Below are positions 27,862-36,439 of a DNA stretch of 64,000 bases, piece after piece (positions within the stretch are counted from its first letter, which is position 1; the number at the start of each line of letters is the position of its first letter). The notes under the pieces were generated by a model. The model was not told where the DNA came from, did no database searches, and worked only from the letters and a program-made list of their open reading frames with translations. The stretch spans positions 372,001 to 436,000 of the forward strand of contig NZ_VTVE01000003.1 in assembly GCF_010906925.1 (NCBI RefSeq), in the 5' to 3' direction. A program made the position numbers and the translations under genes. The DNA is from Pseudobutyrivibrio xylanivorans (lineage in GTDB: Bacteria; Bacillota; Clostridia; Lachnospirales; Lachnospiraceae).

Positions 27862-29424
27862 ATGAGTAATTTCGAAGATTACGATTTGACTAGAGGCGCT
27901 GGCACCAGAAGCCGTGCCAACAGAACACCAAATCGTGTAAATAATGGAGCACCTCGTAGAAGACCAGATTCTCAGTACTCACAGGGACAGATGAATTATG
28001 ATTATGATATGTCCCTTGATGATGAGATGGATATGTATAATTATGACTTACAGGGAGAGGCTATGGACCAGCGTATGCCACGTCAGGGTGTATCACGCCA
28101 GGGCGCAGCTAGACCATCAGGAGCTAGAACAGGAGCATCACGTCAGGGACAGCCACGCAGATCATCACAGCCTGTACGTCATTCTGCTAGCCATCCAGGT
28201 ACTAGGAGCAGTTCTTCTCGCTCAGGTAGAGGTGGTTCTTCTAGACCTAGTTCAGCAGGTGCGTCAAGACGTCCATCTAGTTCAAAGAAGGGCAACACTT
28301 CTAGAAAAAATAAAAAGAAAAAGACCAGAAGAACAGTTATTGTAGTTGAGGTTGTAATTCTTTTAGTTCTTGCATTGGTATTCTTCCTTTGGAACAAGAT
28401 CAGCAAGATTGATACAGGTATCAAATACGAGAAAGAGACTAATGACTTGGATGAGGCTACAGTAGAGCTTCTTAGCAACTACACCACCATTGCTCTTTTC
28501 GGTGTAGATAACCGTAGTACCGGTAACACTGATTCTGGTAATTCCGATACTATCATGATTGCAGCTATTAACAATGATACTAAGGAAGTTAAGCTAGTAT
28601 CTGTACAGCGTGATACTTATCTCAAGGTAGAGGATGACAAGTACAGAAAGTGCAACTATGCATATGGACATAGCGGCCCTGATGGAGCTTGCAATATGCT
28701 CAATGCCAACTTAGATATTTCTGTAGATGGTTTCGTTGCTGTTGATTTCTGGACTCTTGCTACTATCGTTGATGATCTTGGGGGCTTAGAGCTTGAGATT
28801 ACTCAGAAGATGATTAATACAGACAATCCAGACACACATCAGAATGCTTTGGCAGGATATATTGCCGAGGTAGAAAATGTACTTAACTATCATCCAGATC
28901 AAGAGGATGGCTGGAAGAAGAGCGATTGCTACTTCGATTCTCCAGGTACATACAAGCTCAACGGAGCTCAGGTAGTAGGCTATTGTCGAAACAGATACGC
29001 TGTAGATAACGATTACGGTCGTGCAGCAAACCAGCGTATGGTAGTTAATATGATTGTTGAAAAGGCTAAAAAGGCAGACTTGGTTACACTTAACAAGATT
29101 ACAGACCATGTCTTTGAAAAGATGTCTACAAACTTGTCTAAGACACAGCTTATTTCTATGGCTACTGCAGTAAAGGATTACGAAATTGTTGGTTCTTCAG
29201 GATTCCCATTTGATTTGACTACTGGTACATACGGTAGCAAGGGAAGCTTGGTTGTACCATGTACACTTAGCACTAACGTTGTTAAGCTTCATGAGTACCT
29301 CTATGACCAGCAGGATTACACTGTAACAGAATCTGTTCAGGCTATATCTGATAAGGTATCTAGTGACACTGGTACAAGTGAGGGCAGTGCTACAGTCAAC
29401 CAGACGCCGGATTCATCTCAATAA
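27862..29424 (+). CDS. LytR-CpsA-Psr family wall-polymer ligase
   Basis: The start is ATG 27862, eight bases after GGGAGA; an in-frame GTG six bases upstream is too close to that site. The 520-residue protein has a 155-residue cytosolic region rich in Arg, Ser, Gly and Gln, one membrane segment (VIVVEVVILLVLALVFFLW), and an extracytoplasmic LCP domain starting with NYTTIALFGVDNRSTG and including VSVQRDTYL and a late VGYCRNRY. LCP enzymes transfer undecaprenyl-linked polymers onto peptidoglycan. It would attach the polysaccharide made by this locus. The basic tail could bind nucleic acid, lipid or a phosphorylating partner (inference). Confidence 0.92.
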   Translation: MSNFEDYDLTRGAGTRSRANRTPNRVNNGAPRRRPDSQYSQGQMNYDYDMSLDDEMDMYNYDLQGEAMDQRMPRQGVSRQGAARPSGARTGASRQGQPRRSSQPVRHSASHPGTRSSSSRSGRGGSSRPSSAGASRRPSSSKKGNTSRKNKKKKTRRTVIVVEVVILLVLALVFFLWNKISKIDTGIKYEKETNDLDEATVELLSNYTTIALFGVDNRSTGNTDSGNSDTIMIAAINNDTKEVKLVSVQRDTYLKVEDDKYRKCNYAYGHSGPDGACNMLNANLDISVDGFVAVDFWTLATIVDDLGGLELEITQKMINTDNPDTHQNALAGYIAEVENVLNYHPDQEDGWKKSDCYFDSPGTYKLNGAQVVGYCRNRYAVDNDYGRAANQRMVVNMIVEKAKKADLVTLNKITDHVFEKMSTNLSKTQLISMATAVKDYEIVGSSGFPFDLTTGTYGSKGSLVVPCTLSTNVVKLHEYLYDQQDYTVTESVQAISDKVSSDTGTSEGSATVNQTPDSSQ

Positions 29425-29448
29425 ACATAGGAATAATAACTAGGGTTT

Positions 29449-29488
29449 CTTGTGGGTGCAATGATGTACCCACAAGACTCTTGTTTTA
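29449..29488 (+). terminator. Terminator after the LCP gene
   Basis: CTTGTGGGT (29449-29457) pairs with ACCCACAAG (29468-29476), followed by ACTCTTGTTTTA. The T-tract is interrupted, so termination may be partial. Confidence 0.6.
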
Positions 29489-29508
29489 TTATGAACAATT
29501 TTTATAGT
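29481..29508 (+). promoter_or_regulatory. Candidate promoter of glmS
   Basis: TTGTTT at 29481-29486 and TATAGT at 29503-29508 have a 16-base spacer. It overlaps the tail of the preceding terminator. AAGAGGA before the ATG at 29555 is the ribosome site. Confidence 0.35.
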
Positions 29509-29554
29509 AAAATATTTCATTATAAAGACTAATTATTTTTAAGAGGATAAATAA

Positions 29555-31387
29555 ATGTGTGGAATAGTAGGTTATGTTGGTAAGTCACAGGCAGCTCCAA
29601 TTTTGCTTGATGGACTTAGCAAGCTTGAGTACAGAGGTTATGATTCAGCTGGTATGGCTGTTTACGATGGCAAGAAAATTGAGTTCGAAAAGGCTAAGGG
29701 ACGTCTTCGTCTTTTAAGTGAAAAGACTCATGATGGCGATAGCATGAAAGGTACTATTGGTATCGGTCATACACGTTGGGCTACACATGGTGAGCCTAGC
29801 GAGACTAATGCTCATCCACATTTAAATGAAGATGAGACTATCGCTGTTGTTCACAATGGTATTATTGAAAACTACGCCAAGCTTAAGGATAAGCTTATTA
29901 AGCGCGGTTATTCATTTAAGTCAGAGACAGATACTGAGGTAGTTGCACATCTTCTTGATTACTATTACAAGCAGGGCAATGACCCACTTACATGTGTGAC
30001 AAAGGTTATGCACCGTGTTGAGGGAGCATACGCACTTGGTATTATTTTTGCGGATTATCCAGATCAGATTTATTCAGTTCGTAAGGATAGCCCACTTATC
30101 GTTGGCCTTGGTAAGGACGGCAACTTAATTGCATCTGATGTTCCAGCTGTTCTTAAGTATACTCGTGAAGTTTACTTCATCGAGAATGAGGAGATTGCTA
30201 GACTTTCAGAGAATGCTATTGAGTTCTTTGATGTGGATGGTCAGCCAATCGAAAAGGAATCTAAGACAATCGATTGGGATGTTGATGCAGCAGAAAAGGG
30301 TGGCTACGACCACTTTATGATTAAAGAGATTCACGAGGAGCCAAAGACTGTTCGTGATACTCTCAATCCTCGTATCAAAAATGACAAGGTTGATATCGAG
30401 GAGCTTGGCATGAGCGATGAGGAGATAAAGTCTATCTCGCGTATTCGTATCGTTGCCTGCGGTAGTGCTTATCATACAGGCGTTACTGCTAAATATGTTT
30501 TCGAGGAGATGGCTCGCATTCCTGTAGAGGTAGATATTGCATCTGAGTTCAGATATCGCAATCCAATCCTTCAGGAGAATGAGCTTGTTATTGCAGTCAG
30601 CCAGTCTGGTGAGACAGCAGATACAAAGGAAGCAGTTCGAATGGCTCGCGCTATGGGCAACATGACACTTGCAATTGTTAATGTTGTTGGTTCATCTATC
30701 GCTCGTGAGGCAGAAAAGGTTATGTACACATGGGCAGGTCCTGAGATTTCAGTTGCCACAACAAAGGCTTACTCTGCTCAGCTTATTGCATTCTACTTGC
30801 TTGCAATGAAGTTTGCAGAGGTTAGAGGTCTTCTTGGCGAGGATGAAATGAAGGAGCTTATCAAGGATCTTAAGATGCTTCCAGAGCAGATTGAGATGCT
30901 TCTTGGTAACAAAGAGCGCATTCAGAAGTTTGCAAATAGATTCGTTGCAGCTAAGGACGTATTCTTCATTGGTCGTGGTATTGACTACGCTATCTCAATG
31001 GAGGGTTCACTTAAGCTCAAGGAGATTTCATATATTCACTCAGAGGCTTATGCAGCTGGTGAGCTTAAGCACGGTACTATTTCTCTTATCGAAGAGGGTA
31101 CTTTGGTTGCAGCAGTAGCTACTCAGGACAGTGTATATCCAAAGACAGTATCTAATATTGTTGAGTGCAAGACACGTGGAGCATTTATCCTTGCAGTTAC
31201 TACAGTTGGTAATGAGGATATTGAAAAGGTAGCTGATTATGTAATGTATATCCCTCAGACTAACAGATACTTTACTAACTCACTTGCAATTATTCCATTG
31301 CAGTTGTTTGGTTACTATGTATCAGTTGGTAAGGGTTATGATGTTGATCACCCAAGAAACTTAGCAAAATCAGTTACTGTTGAATAA
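29555..31387 (+). CDS. glmS: Glutamine--fructose-6-phosphate aminotransferase
   Basis: GlmS makes glucosamine-6-phosphate from fructose-6-phosphate and glutamine, the entry to amino-sugar and cell-wall synthesis. The 610-residue length is usual. The N-terminal MCGIVGYVG gives the catalytic Cys2; GHTRWATHGEPS and HNGIIENY complete the glutaminase site. Two SIS domains follow (IVACGSAYHTG and SQSGETADT; then FFIGRGIDYAISMEGSLKLKE), and it ends with LAKSVTVE. No glmS ribozyme is visible in the 130-base leader, although many Firmicutes have one. It lies just after the polysaccharide locus and probably supplies UDP-GlcNAc precursors. Confidence 0.98.
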   Translation: MCGIVGYVGKSQAAPILLDGLSKLEYRGYDSAGMAVYDGKKIEFEKAKGRLRLLSEKTHDGDSMKGTIGIGHTRWATHGEPSETNAHPHLNEDETIAVVHNGIIENYAKLKDKLIKRGYSFKSETDTEVVAHLLDYYYKQGNDPLTCVTKVMHRVEGAYALGIIFADYPDQIYSVRKDSPLIVGLGKDGNLIASDVPAVLKYTREVYFIENEEIARLSENAIEFFDVDGQPIEKESKTIDWDVDAAEKGGYDHFMIKEIHEEPKTVRDTLNPRIKNDKVDIEELGMSDEEIKSISRIRIVACGSAYHTGVTAKYVFEEMARIPVEVDIASEFRYRNPILQENELVIAVSQSGETADTKEAVRMARAMGNMTLAIVNVVGSSIAREAEKVMYTWAGPEISVATTKAYSAQLIAFYLLAMKFAEVRGLLGEDEMKELIKDLKMLPEQIEMLLGNKERIQKFANRFVAAKDVFFIGRGIDYAISMEGSLKLKEISYIHSEAYAAGELKHGTISLIEEGTLVAAVATQDSVYPKTVSNIVECKTRGAFILAVTTVGNEDIEKVADYVMYIPQTNRYFTNSLAIIPLQLFGYYVSVGKGYDVDHPRNLAKSVTVE

Positions 31388-31454
31388 GTTATCACCTAAA
31401 CGTCACATTAAGGTCTTACACTACGCTTAGTACATGCGAAATGGAGGCGAGTTT

Positions 31455-32765
31455 ATGAGTGACATGTATAACAACCAGAGCCAAGGCGAATCATTCTATC
31501 AGTGGACTCCTTACGATGATGGAAGACAGCCTAAGAAGCCTAAAAAACAAAAGACATTATTGAGCAAAGTCGGACAGACTGCGTTAGTAGCACTTGTATT
31601 CGGGTTGATTGCAGGCATTACATTTGAGTCTGTTGTTACCGTTTCCCATAAGATGTTTGGCAGAGATGTGGATATAGAGCAGACACAGACTTCAGATGAT
31701 GAATCCGGACCTGTTACAAGTACGGATACAACAGAAGGAGCCACAACTGTCAGCAATATAGATATTGCTACTGATGTTTCTGATATAACAGGCAATGTAT
31801 TACCAGCAATTGTTCAGGTTACAAATGTAGGCCTAGTTGAGTACCAGACATTCTTTGGTACTTATCAGCAGGAGGTCAATCAGGCTGGTTCAGGAATAAT
31901 CATTTCACAGGATGACAAGAACATCTATATCGCTACTAACAATCACGTAGTTTCAGGAGCTGAGACTCTTACTATTACATTCAGCGATGGCGAGGCAGTT
32001 GAGGGTACTATTAAGGGTACAGATTCTTCTTGTGATTTAGCAGTTGTTTCAGTTCCAGTTAAGAAGATTCCAGAAAAAACACTTTCAACTATCAAGATTG
32101 CCACATTAGGTGATTCAGACAAGGTAGATGTTGGAGAGTTTGCTATAGTAGTTGGTAATGCTATGGGATATGGCACATCAGTTACTACTGGTATTGTTTC
32201 GGCTAAGGATAGAGAGGTATCTGTTGAGGATGATGCCGGCAATGTAGTTAACAACAAGCTGATTCAGACAGATGCAGCAGTTAACCCTGGCAATTCAGGT
32301 GGTGCACTTCTTAATGCCAAGGGCGAGGTAATTGGTATCGTTTCAGTAAAGCTTGTCGATACTCGTACAGAGGGCATGGGTTATGCTATACCTATTTCAT
32401 TTGCTTGGGATATTATTAAGCAGATGATAGATAATGACGAGGTTTCAGCACTTGATGCATCTTATCTTGGAATAGCAGGATATGATGTTACAGCCGAGGA
32501 TGCTGAAAAGTATGATGTTCCTCTTGGAATATATGTAATGAAGGTTGCTAAAGATTCCGGCGCCGAGGCAGCAGGCATAGAGGAGAAGGATGTAATTACA
32601 TCATTTAATGGACGTACAGTTACATCTTTCAGCACTTTGGATAACATAATGAAATACATACCTGCAGGCACTACTGTAGATGTAACAGTTGCAAAGGCAT
32701 CTAACAACTACAAAGAAGAGACAGTTCAGGTTACTCTTACCCACAAGGCAGAGGACATGAGATAA
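31455..32765 (+). CDS. htrA: HtrA/DegP-type membrane serine protease with PDZ domain
   Basis: The start is ATG 31455, seven bases after GGAGG. The 436-residue protein has a cytosolic N-terminus of about 40 residues, one membrane segment (about 41-60), an acidic linker, a trypsin-like domain and a C-terminal PDZ domain (about 345-430). The catalytic triad is His164 (TNNHVV), Asp194 (SCDLAVV) and Ser281 (NPGNSGGAL). It degrades misfolded envelope proteins outside the membrane. It is probably transcribed from its own or the glmS promoter, 67 bases downstream of glmS. Confidence 0.95.
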   Translation: MSDMYNNQSQGESFYQWTPYDDGRQPKKPKKQKTLLSKVGQTALVALVFGLIAGITFESVVTVSHKMFGRDVDIEQTQTSDDESGPVTSTDTTEGATTVSNIDIATDVSDITGNVLPAIVQVTNVGLVEYQTFFGTYQQEVNQAGSGIIISQDDKNIYIATNNHVVSGAETLTITFSDGEAVEGTIKGTDSSCDLAVVSVPVKKIPEKTLSTIKIATLGDSDKVDVGEFAIVVGNAMGYGTSVTTGIVSAKDREVSVEDDAGNVVNNKLIQTDAAVNPGNSGGALLNAKGEVIGIVSVKLVDTRTEGMGYAIPISFAWDIIKQMIDNDEVSALDASYLGIAGYDVTAEDAEKYDVPLGIYVMKVAKDSGAEAAGIEEKDVITSFNGRTVTSFSTLDNIMKYIPAGTTVDVTVAKASNNYKEETVQVTLTHKAEDMR

Positions 32766-32825
32766 AGCATCAGGCTACTGAGGATTCAGAAACTGATGCC
32801 TGGATTTAAATAATAAATATTATTG

Positions 32826-32855
32826 AGTGAAGCCAGTTGGCTTCACTCTTTTTTT
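32826..32855 (+). terminator. Intrinsic terminator after the HtrA gene
   Basis: AGTGAAGCC and GGCTTCACT pair around AGTT and are followed by CTTTTTTT. An earlier GCATCAG/CTGATGC pairing lies at 32767-32801. Confidence 0.85.
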
Positions 32856-32874
32856 AATTTAATGAGTATATGGG

Positions 32875-32903
32875 TTGACTAAGAGGTATTGGAGTAGTAT
32901 ATT
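32875..32903 (+). promoter_or_regulatory. Strong promoter for the OB-fold protein gene
   Basis: TTGACT (32875-32880) and TATATT (32898-32903) are separated by exactly 17 bases. Each differs from consensus at one position. Confidence 0.7.
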
Positions 32904-32974
32904 ACTACCATGAATAGACCGAATTTTTATTTGGTGCCGGAATAAATTGAACTGTAATTGTTGGGAGATAAAAG

Positions 32975-33811
32975 ATGGTTGAATATGACAAAGAGAGCAG
33001 CAAAATTGTATTAATTATAATCTTAATTTTTATAGTAGTGTTTGTACTAAAGAGCTTTGATATGGAACTAGAGAATAAAAAGTCTATAGAAAATAATAAA
33101 ACAGAAATAGCATATACAGAAGAAGAGTTCCAGAAGATAAGCGAAAAGAGTGAAAATGAGTTTACAGTTGAAGAATACAAAAAATATACTAATGCAGGAA
33201 GAGAGTATTACAGTTATAAGGAACTGGAACCAGAGGGTGTAATTGGTGTTGTGGTAGATGTTGTAGAAAAAAGAAACAATGCTGATTCTATAATTATTGC
33301 AGATGCTATGGATAGTCCAGTAGATCAGCAAATTAGAGTGTTCTGTTCTAAAGATTATAGTGTTGGAGACAAAGTGCTAGTGAAAGGAAGTTTTCGATTC
33401 GGTTCACCTAGGACGGAGTTAACAAAATATGAGATGTATGAGTATGATCGGTGGAGAGGGACTCCTTCTATTGAAATTATTGAAAATGATGAAGAAGAAT
33501 TAGATTCAGTTCAAAGTGTTTCTGAAACAATCAAAAAGGCAAATGTTTATACAAGCACTTCGGTTAATACTGTATCAGGTACCATAATTGAATATCAGGG
33601 CAATTATTATCTGAGGGATGATAATGAACTTAGTGATGACCATATGATAGCAGTAAGTTTTGCTCCTGATCAGACATTTGAAGTATTAGATAAAGTTAAA
33701 GTGCGGGGATACTTTAATCCACTGGAAATCGGTTATTGTATGGATTTTTATAGAATTTATGCAAATGATTATATTGATTTGTCGGATGCAGAAATAATAG
33801 AAAGATATTAA
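32975..33811 (+). CDS. Membrane-anchored protein with two OB-fold (tRNA_anti-like) domains
   Basis: The 278-residue protein starts with one membrane segment (about residues 10-28, LIIILIFIVVFVL). After a charged linker come two similar beta-rich domains: one around residues 85-160 (EGVIGVVVDVVEKR, then SVGDKVLVKGSFRFG) and one around 195-265 (VSGTIIEYQGNYYLRD, then EVLDKVKVRGYFNP). Both end in the same DKVxVxGxF pattern, typical of the small OB-fold family tRNA_anti-like. They likely sit outside the membrane and bind an unknown ligand. The gene is AT-rich compared with glmS or htrA. GGGAGAT precedes the ATG. It is followed after 4 bases by another orphan. Confidence 0.6.
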   Translation: MVEYDKESSKIVLIIILIFIVVFVLKSFDMELENKKSIENNKTEIAYTEEEFQKISEKSENEFTVEEYKKYTNAGREYYSYKELEPEGVIGVVVDVVEKRNNADSIIIADAMDSPVDQQIRVFCSKDYSVGDKVLVKGSFRFGSPRTELTKYEMYEYDRWRGTPSIEIIENDEEELDSVQSVSETIKKANVYTSTSVNTVSGTIIEYQGNYYLRDDNELSDDHMIAVSFAPDQTFEVLDKVKVRGYFNPLEIGYCMDFYRIYANDYIDLSDAEIIERY

Positions 33812-33815
33812 TAGT

Positions 33816-34625
33816 ATGAATAAAAAAGAGAAAATAAAGAAAGCTATATTAATATTGGTAACATTGTTAATTCTTTTTCCAATAGTCTTTAATAAAAGAT
33901 TTTGCAAATTAACAGTGGGCTTATCATTATATTTAAAGTATGGGGCGGTGGTCAAAGAAATAGAAATGTCTGACTGTTATGATTCTCAACTATATGATGA
34001 GATAAGATATTTTGAAGGTACAACTACGGAAGGAGTAGATTTTACTGGTAGATGCAATGTCGTAGGATTAATTGAAGAGGAAAGCTATTGCCATTGCTAC
34101 TATAGCGAAGAAATCTTAGATAAAGTAGCTACGGTATTAGACAAAAATGGAATTACTGATTATTGGCTAATAGATGAAGCTAGTGAAATATACGATTTAG
34201 AATTAATTCCATCTAAAGCAAAAACCTATGAAGAATATAAGGCTGAAAATGATAGTATAGGTTATAATCCTCATAATTTATTTGTTCTTACAAAAAATGA
34301 GTATGAACAGGATACATATAAAAAGTTATTAAGTGAAATATATTCACAACTTGATGTAGAGTATTATTTGGAATTCGTAAAAGTTAACAATAAGCAATTT
34401 CAGGCCGCGGAAAATTACGGACATTATTTTACATTAGTGAAGGATAGATCATATGATATATCAGACGCATGTAAATATTTTATTGATAGTTGTGGAACTT
34501 GCGATTTTCTTTTAACAAGATGTACTCAAGAGAATGTAAGTTTGTCGAACGGATTCGGTTTCTACAAAACATATGATGCTGATGGCAATTTAATAGATTA
34601 TGTTGAGTTTGATTGTTCAAATTGA
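33816..34625 (+). CDS. Orphan membrane-anchored protein
   Basis: I do not recognise this 269-residue protein. It has a basic N-terminus and one membrane segment (about residues 10-24), then an acidic, Tyr-rich, probably extracytoplasmic domain with several Cys residues (CNVVG, CHCYYS, CKYFIDSCGTCDF, CTQEN), which could form disulfides. It begins four bases after the OB-fold gene, so they form an operon. The DNA is as AT-rich as that gene. Confidence 0.6.
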   Translation: MNKKEKIKKAILILVTLLILFPIVFNKRFCKLTVGLSLYLKYGAVVKEIEMSDCYDSQLYDEIRYFEGTTTEGVDFTGRCNVVGLIEEESYCHCYYSEEILDKVATVLDKNGITDYWLIDEASEIYDLELIPSKAKTYEEYKAENDSIGYNPHNLFVLTKNEYEQDTYKKLLSEIYSQLDVEYYLEFVKVNNKQFQAAENYGHYFTLVKDRSYDISDACKYFIDSCGTCDFLLTRCTQENVSLSNGFGFYKTYDADGNLIDYVEFDCSN

Positions 34626-34663
34626 TTTATTTTATAAATATCCTCCTAGAAACAAAATAGGTA

Positions 34664-34672
34664 TGGTACAAT
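34664..34672 (+). promoter_or_regulatory. Extended -10 immediately before the VanZ-like start codon
   Basis: TGGTACAAT at 34664-34672 matches the extended -10 pattern. The expected transcript start would fall at about 34679-34680, at the ATG itself. No ribosome site precedes that ATG, so a leaderless mRNA is possible. Confidence 0.45.
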
Positions 34673-34679
34673 ACCACTT

Positions 34680-35123
34680 ATGAATAAGAAGAAAATTGTT
34701 ATTAGAATTGTTATTGTCCTGTGGCTTTGTTTGATCTGGGGTCATAGCTTACAGCCGGCAGTGGTGTCGGAGCAGGAGAGTGGATATTTCCTGGATTTTT
34801 TAATTAAATATTTGCCTGCTATATTTGATAATGAGGCAGGGATGTTTATCCTGAGAAAATCGGCTCATTTCATGGAGTATTTTATTCTTGGATTTTTGCT
34901 TTGCGGTGAATTTATTTCATATTTACGAGGATTCATCCAGAGGCTTTCGGTCCCTGTTTTAGTGGGGCTATTTGTAGCATTTATAGATGAGACGATTCAG
35001 CTTTTTGTTGTGGGACGTTCAGGTGAAATCAGAGATATGTGGATTGATTTTGCTGGAGTGGCACTTGCCACACTTATTATGCTTGCAATCTCAGGAAATA
35101 GAAGAGGCTCTAGAAGATACTAG
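34680..35123 (+). CDS. VanZ-like membrane protein
   Basis: The 147-residue protein has four hydrophobic segments and the VanZ family hallmarks: an early WGHSLQP, the central RKSAHFMEYFILGF, and a late DETIQLFVVGRSGEIRDMWIDFAG. VanZ-like proteins are linked to teicoplanin resistance in one gene cluster, but their molecular role elsewhere is not settled. No SD-like sequence lies before the ATG; an extended -10 does. Confidence 0.9.
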   Translation: MNKKKIVIRIVIVLWLCLIWGHSLQPAVVSEQESGYFLDFLIKYLPAIFDNEAGMFILRKSAHFMEYFILGFLLCGEFISYLRGFIQRLSVPVLVGLFVAFIDETIQLFVVGRSGEIRDMWIDFAGVALATLIMLAISGNRRGSRRY

Positions 35124-35177
35124 AATAAATATTTGCCGTTTTTATTTGGTAATTACATTTTTCTAGAGGGGCAAATA

Positions 35178-35186
35178 TGGTAAACT
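35178..35186 (+). promoter_or_regulatory. Candidate extended -10 promoter of the carbamate kinase leader
   Basis: TGG-TAAACT at 35178-35186 would start transcription near 35193, leaving a leader of about 98 bases that contains the structured element. The -35 is poor. Confidence 0.35.
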
Positions 35187-35204
35187 ATCTATATAAAAAT
35201 ATGG

Positions 35205-35286
35205 TCGGATAAGTAATGCACAAGAGCCCTAAGCACCAGCGGAATCGGTGAGAGCGAGGGCATTACATAAGGCAGCATAGGGAGGA
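35205..35286 (+). ncRNA. Structured 5' leader of carbamate kinase, candidate riboswitch
   Basis: GTAATGC (35213-35219) pairs perfectly with GCATTAC (35260-35266). Inside, CCCT (35227-35230) can pair with AGGG (35257-35260) and CACC (35234-35237) with GGTG (35247-35250), leaving asymmetric AAG / AGAGCG internal loops. CCCTA (35227-35231) can instead pair with TAGGG (35278-35282), which overlaps the ribosome site GGAGGA (35281-35286). This looks like two exclusive states controlling translation. I cannot assign it to a known riboswitch class. Confidence 0.45.
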
Positions 35287-35291
35287 AAGAC

Positions 35292-36224
35292 ATGAGCAAG
35301 AAGAGAATAGTTATTGCACTTGGACATGATGCACTTGGCACTACAGTTTTAGAGCAGTGGAACGCTACAAAGCGTACAGCTGTTGCAGTGGCAGAATTTA
35401 TTAAGCAGGATTATCAGGTGGTTATCACTCACAGTAATGGACCACAGGTTGGCATGATTCACACAGCTCTTTCAGAGTTCTACCAGAATCATCCAGATTA
35501 CACACCTACTCCTATGTCAGTTTGTTCTGCAATGAGCCAGGGTTACATCGGATATGATTTGCAGCAGGCTATTCGCTCAGAGCTAGTTGGTAGAGGCATT
35601 TACAAGCCAGTTTCTACAGTTCTTACTCAGGTGACAGTTGATCCTTATGATGAGGCCTTCTACAAGCCTACTAAAATAATTGGTCGTGTTATGACAGCTG
35701 AGGAGGCTGACGCTGAGGAGGCAAAGGGCAATCACACAGTTAAGGTAGAGGGAGGCTATCGCCGTATAGTAGCTGCTCCAAAGCCAATGGAGATTGTTGA
35801 GATTGATGCTATCAAGGCACTCTGTGATGCAGACCAGGTTGTCATCGCAGCAGGTGGTGGCGGTATCCCAGTTCTCTCACAGGACAACAAGCTTAAGGGT
35901 GCTTCTGCAGTAGTTGAAAAGGATACAGCAGCTGGACTTCTTGCATCAGAGCTTGATGCAGACATGCTTGTAATACTTACTTCTGTTTCAAAGGTTTGCA
36001 AGAACTTTGGCAAGGACAATGAGGAGCCTCTTGATTATATTTCTGTTTCAGAGGCTAAGAAGATGCTTGAGGCAGGAGAGTTTGGCGCTACAGATATGGC
36101 TCCAAAGATTCAGGCAGCTATCGAGTACATTGGAGATTCAGCAATCCGCAAGGTACTTATTACAAAGCTTTCTGACGCTGGCAATGCAGTTGGCGGTCAG
36201 ACAGGTACAATGATTGGTAAATAA
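35292..36224 (+). CDS. arcC: Carbamate kinase
   Basis: This cytosolic enzyme interconverts carbamoyl phosphate plus ADP and carbamate plus ATP, usually at the end of a catabolic pathway that yields carbamoyl phosphate. The 310-residue length is typical. Motifs include the N-terminal IALGHDALG, THSNGPQVG, the long central region, VVIAAGGGGIPV and VVEKDTAAGLLASEL. The usual N-terminal GGNAL motif reads GHDAL here. No arginine deiminase or ornithine carbamoyltransferase gene lies beside it, so the source of carbamoyl phosphate is not seen. The structured leader suggests regulation by a metabolite. Confidence 0.95.
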   Translation: MSKKRIVIALGHDALGTTVLEQWNATKRTAVAVAEFIKQDYQVVITHSNGPQVGMIHTALSEFYQNHPDYTPTPMSVCSAMSQGYIGYDLQQAIRSELVGRGIYKPVSTVLTQVTVDPYDEAFYKPTKIIGRVMTAEEADAEEAKGNHTVKVEGGYRRIVAAPKPMEIVEIDAIKALCDADQVVIAAGGGGIPVLSQDNKLKGASAVVEKDTAAGLLASELDADMLVILTSVSKVCKNFGKDNEEPLDYISVSEAKKMLEAGEFGATDMAPKIQAAIEYIGDSAIRKVLITKLSDAGNAVGGQTGTMIGK

Positions 36225-36239
36225 TAAAATGGATATATG

Positions 36240-36277
36240 ACAGCATCGTCAGATAATGGCGGTGCTGTTTTTTGTTT
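36240..36277 (+). terminator. Intrinsic terminator after arcC
   Basis: ACAGCATCG pairs with CGGTGCTGT (one G-T pair), followed by TTTTTTGTTTTTT. Confidence 0.85.
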
Positions 36278-36348
36278 TTTACAGAGCTATAAATGAATTT
36301 ATGGAGTTAGTTTATCCCACAAAAAATTAAAAATGTGAAACATTAGTT

Positions 36349-36407
36349 AGTTGCTTGCAACTGTAGTTAGAAGGTGGTATATTATATTTGCGTTAGAAGG
36401 AGCTAAC
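36349..36407 (+). promoter_or_regulatory. feo promoter with TTAG-type inverted repeats (probable iron-responsive operator)
   Basis: TTGCAA (36355-36360) and TATATT (36378-36383) have a 17-base spacer. The -35 lies within AGTTGC-TT-GCAACT (36349-36362). A second inverted repeat GTTAG-AAGGAG-CTAAC lies at 36392-36407, near +8 to +20, and further TTAG units flank both. GTTAG/CTAAC half-sites recall the operator of DtxR/IdeR-type iron repressors. The regulator is inferred. Confidence 0.55.
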
Positions 36408-36439
36408 ACGAATTATATAAATGAAATCGAGGTTAGATA

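Noticed and set aside
29425-29554. glmS ribozyme in the glmS leader
   Set aside because: Only about 130 bases are available and they hold the LCP terminator and a promoter. None of the conserved ribozyme core is visible.
35129-35178. ATATTTGCC / GGCAAATAT inverted repeat after the VanZ-like gene
   Set aside because: The loop is 32 bases and no T-run follows; it may be a weak terminator or chance.
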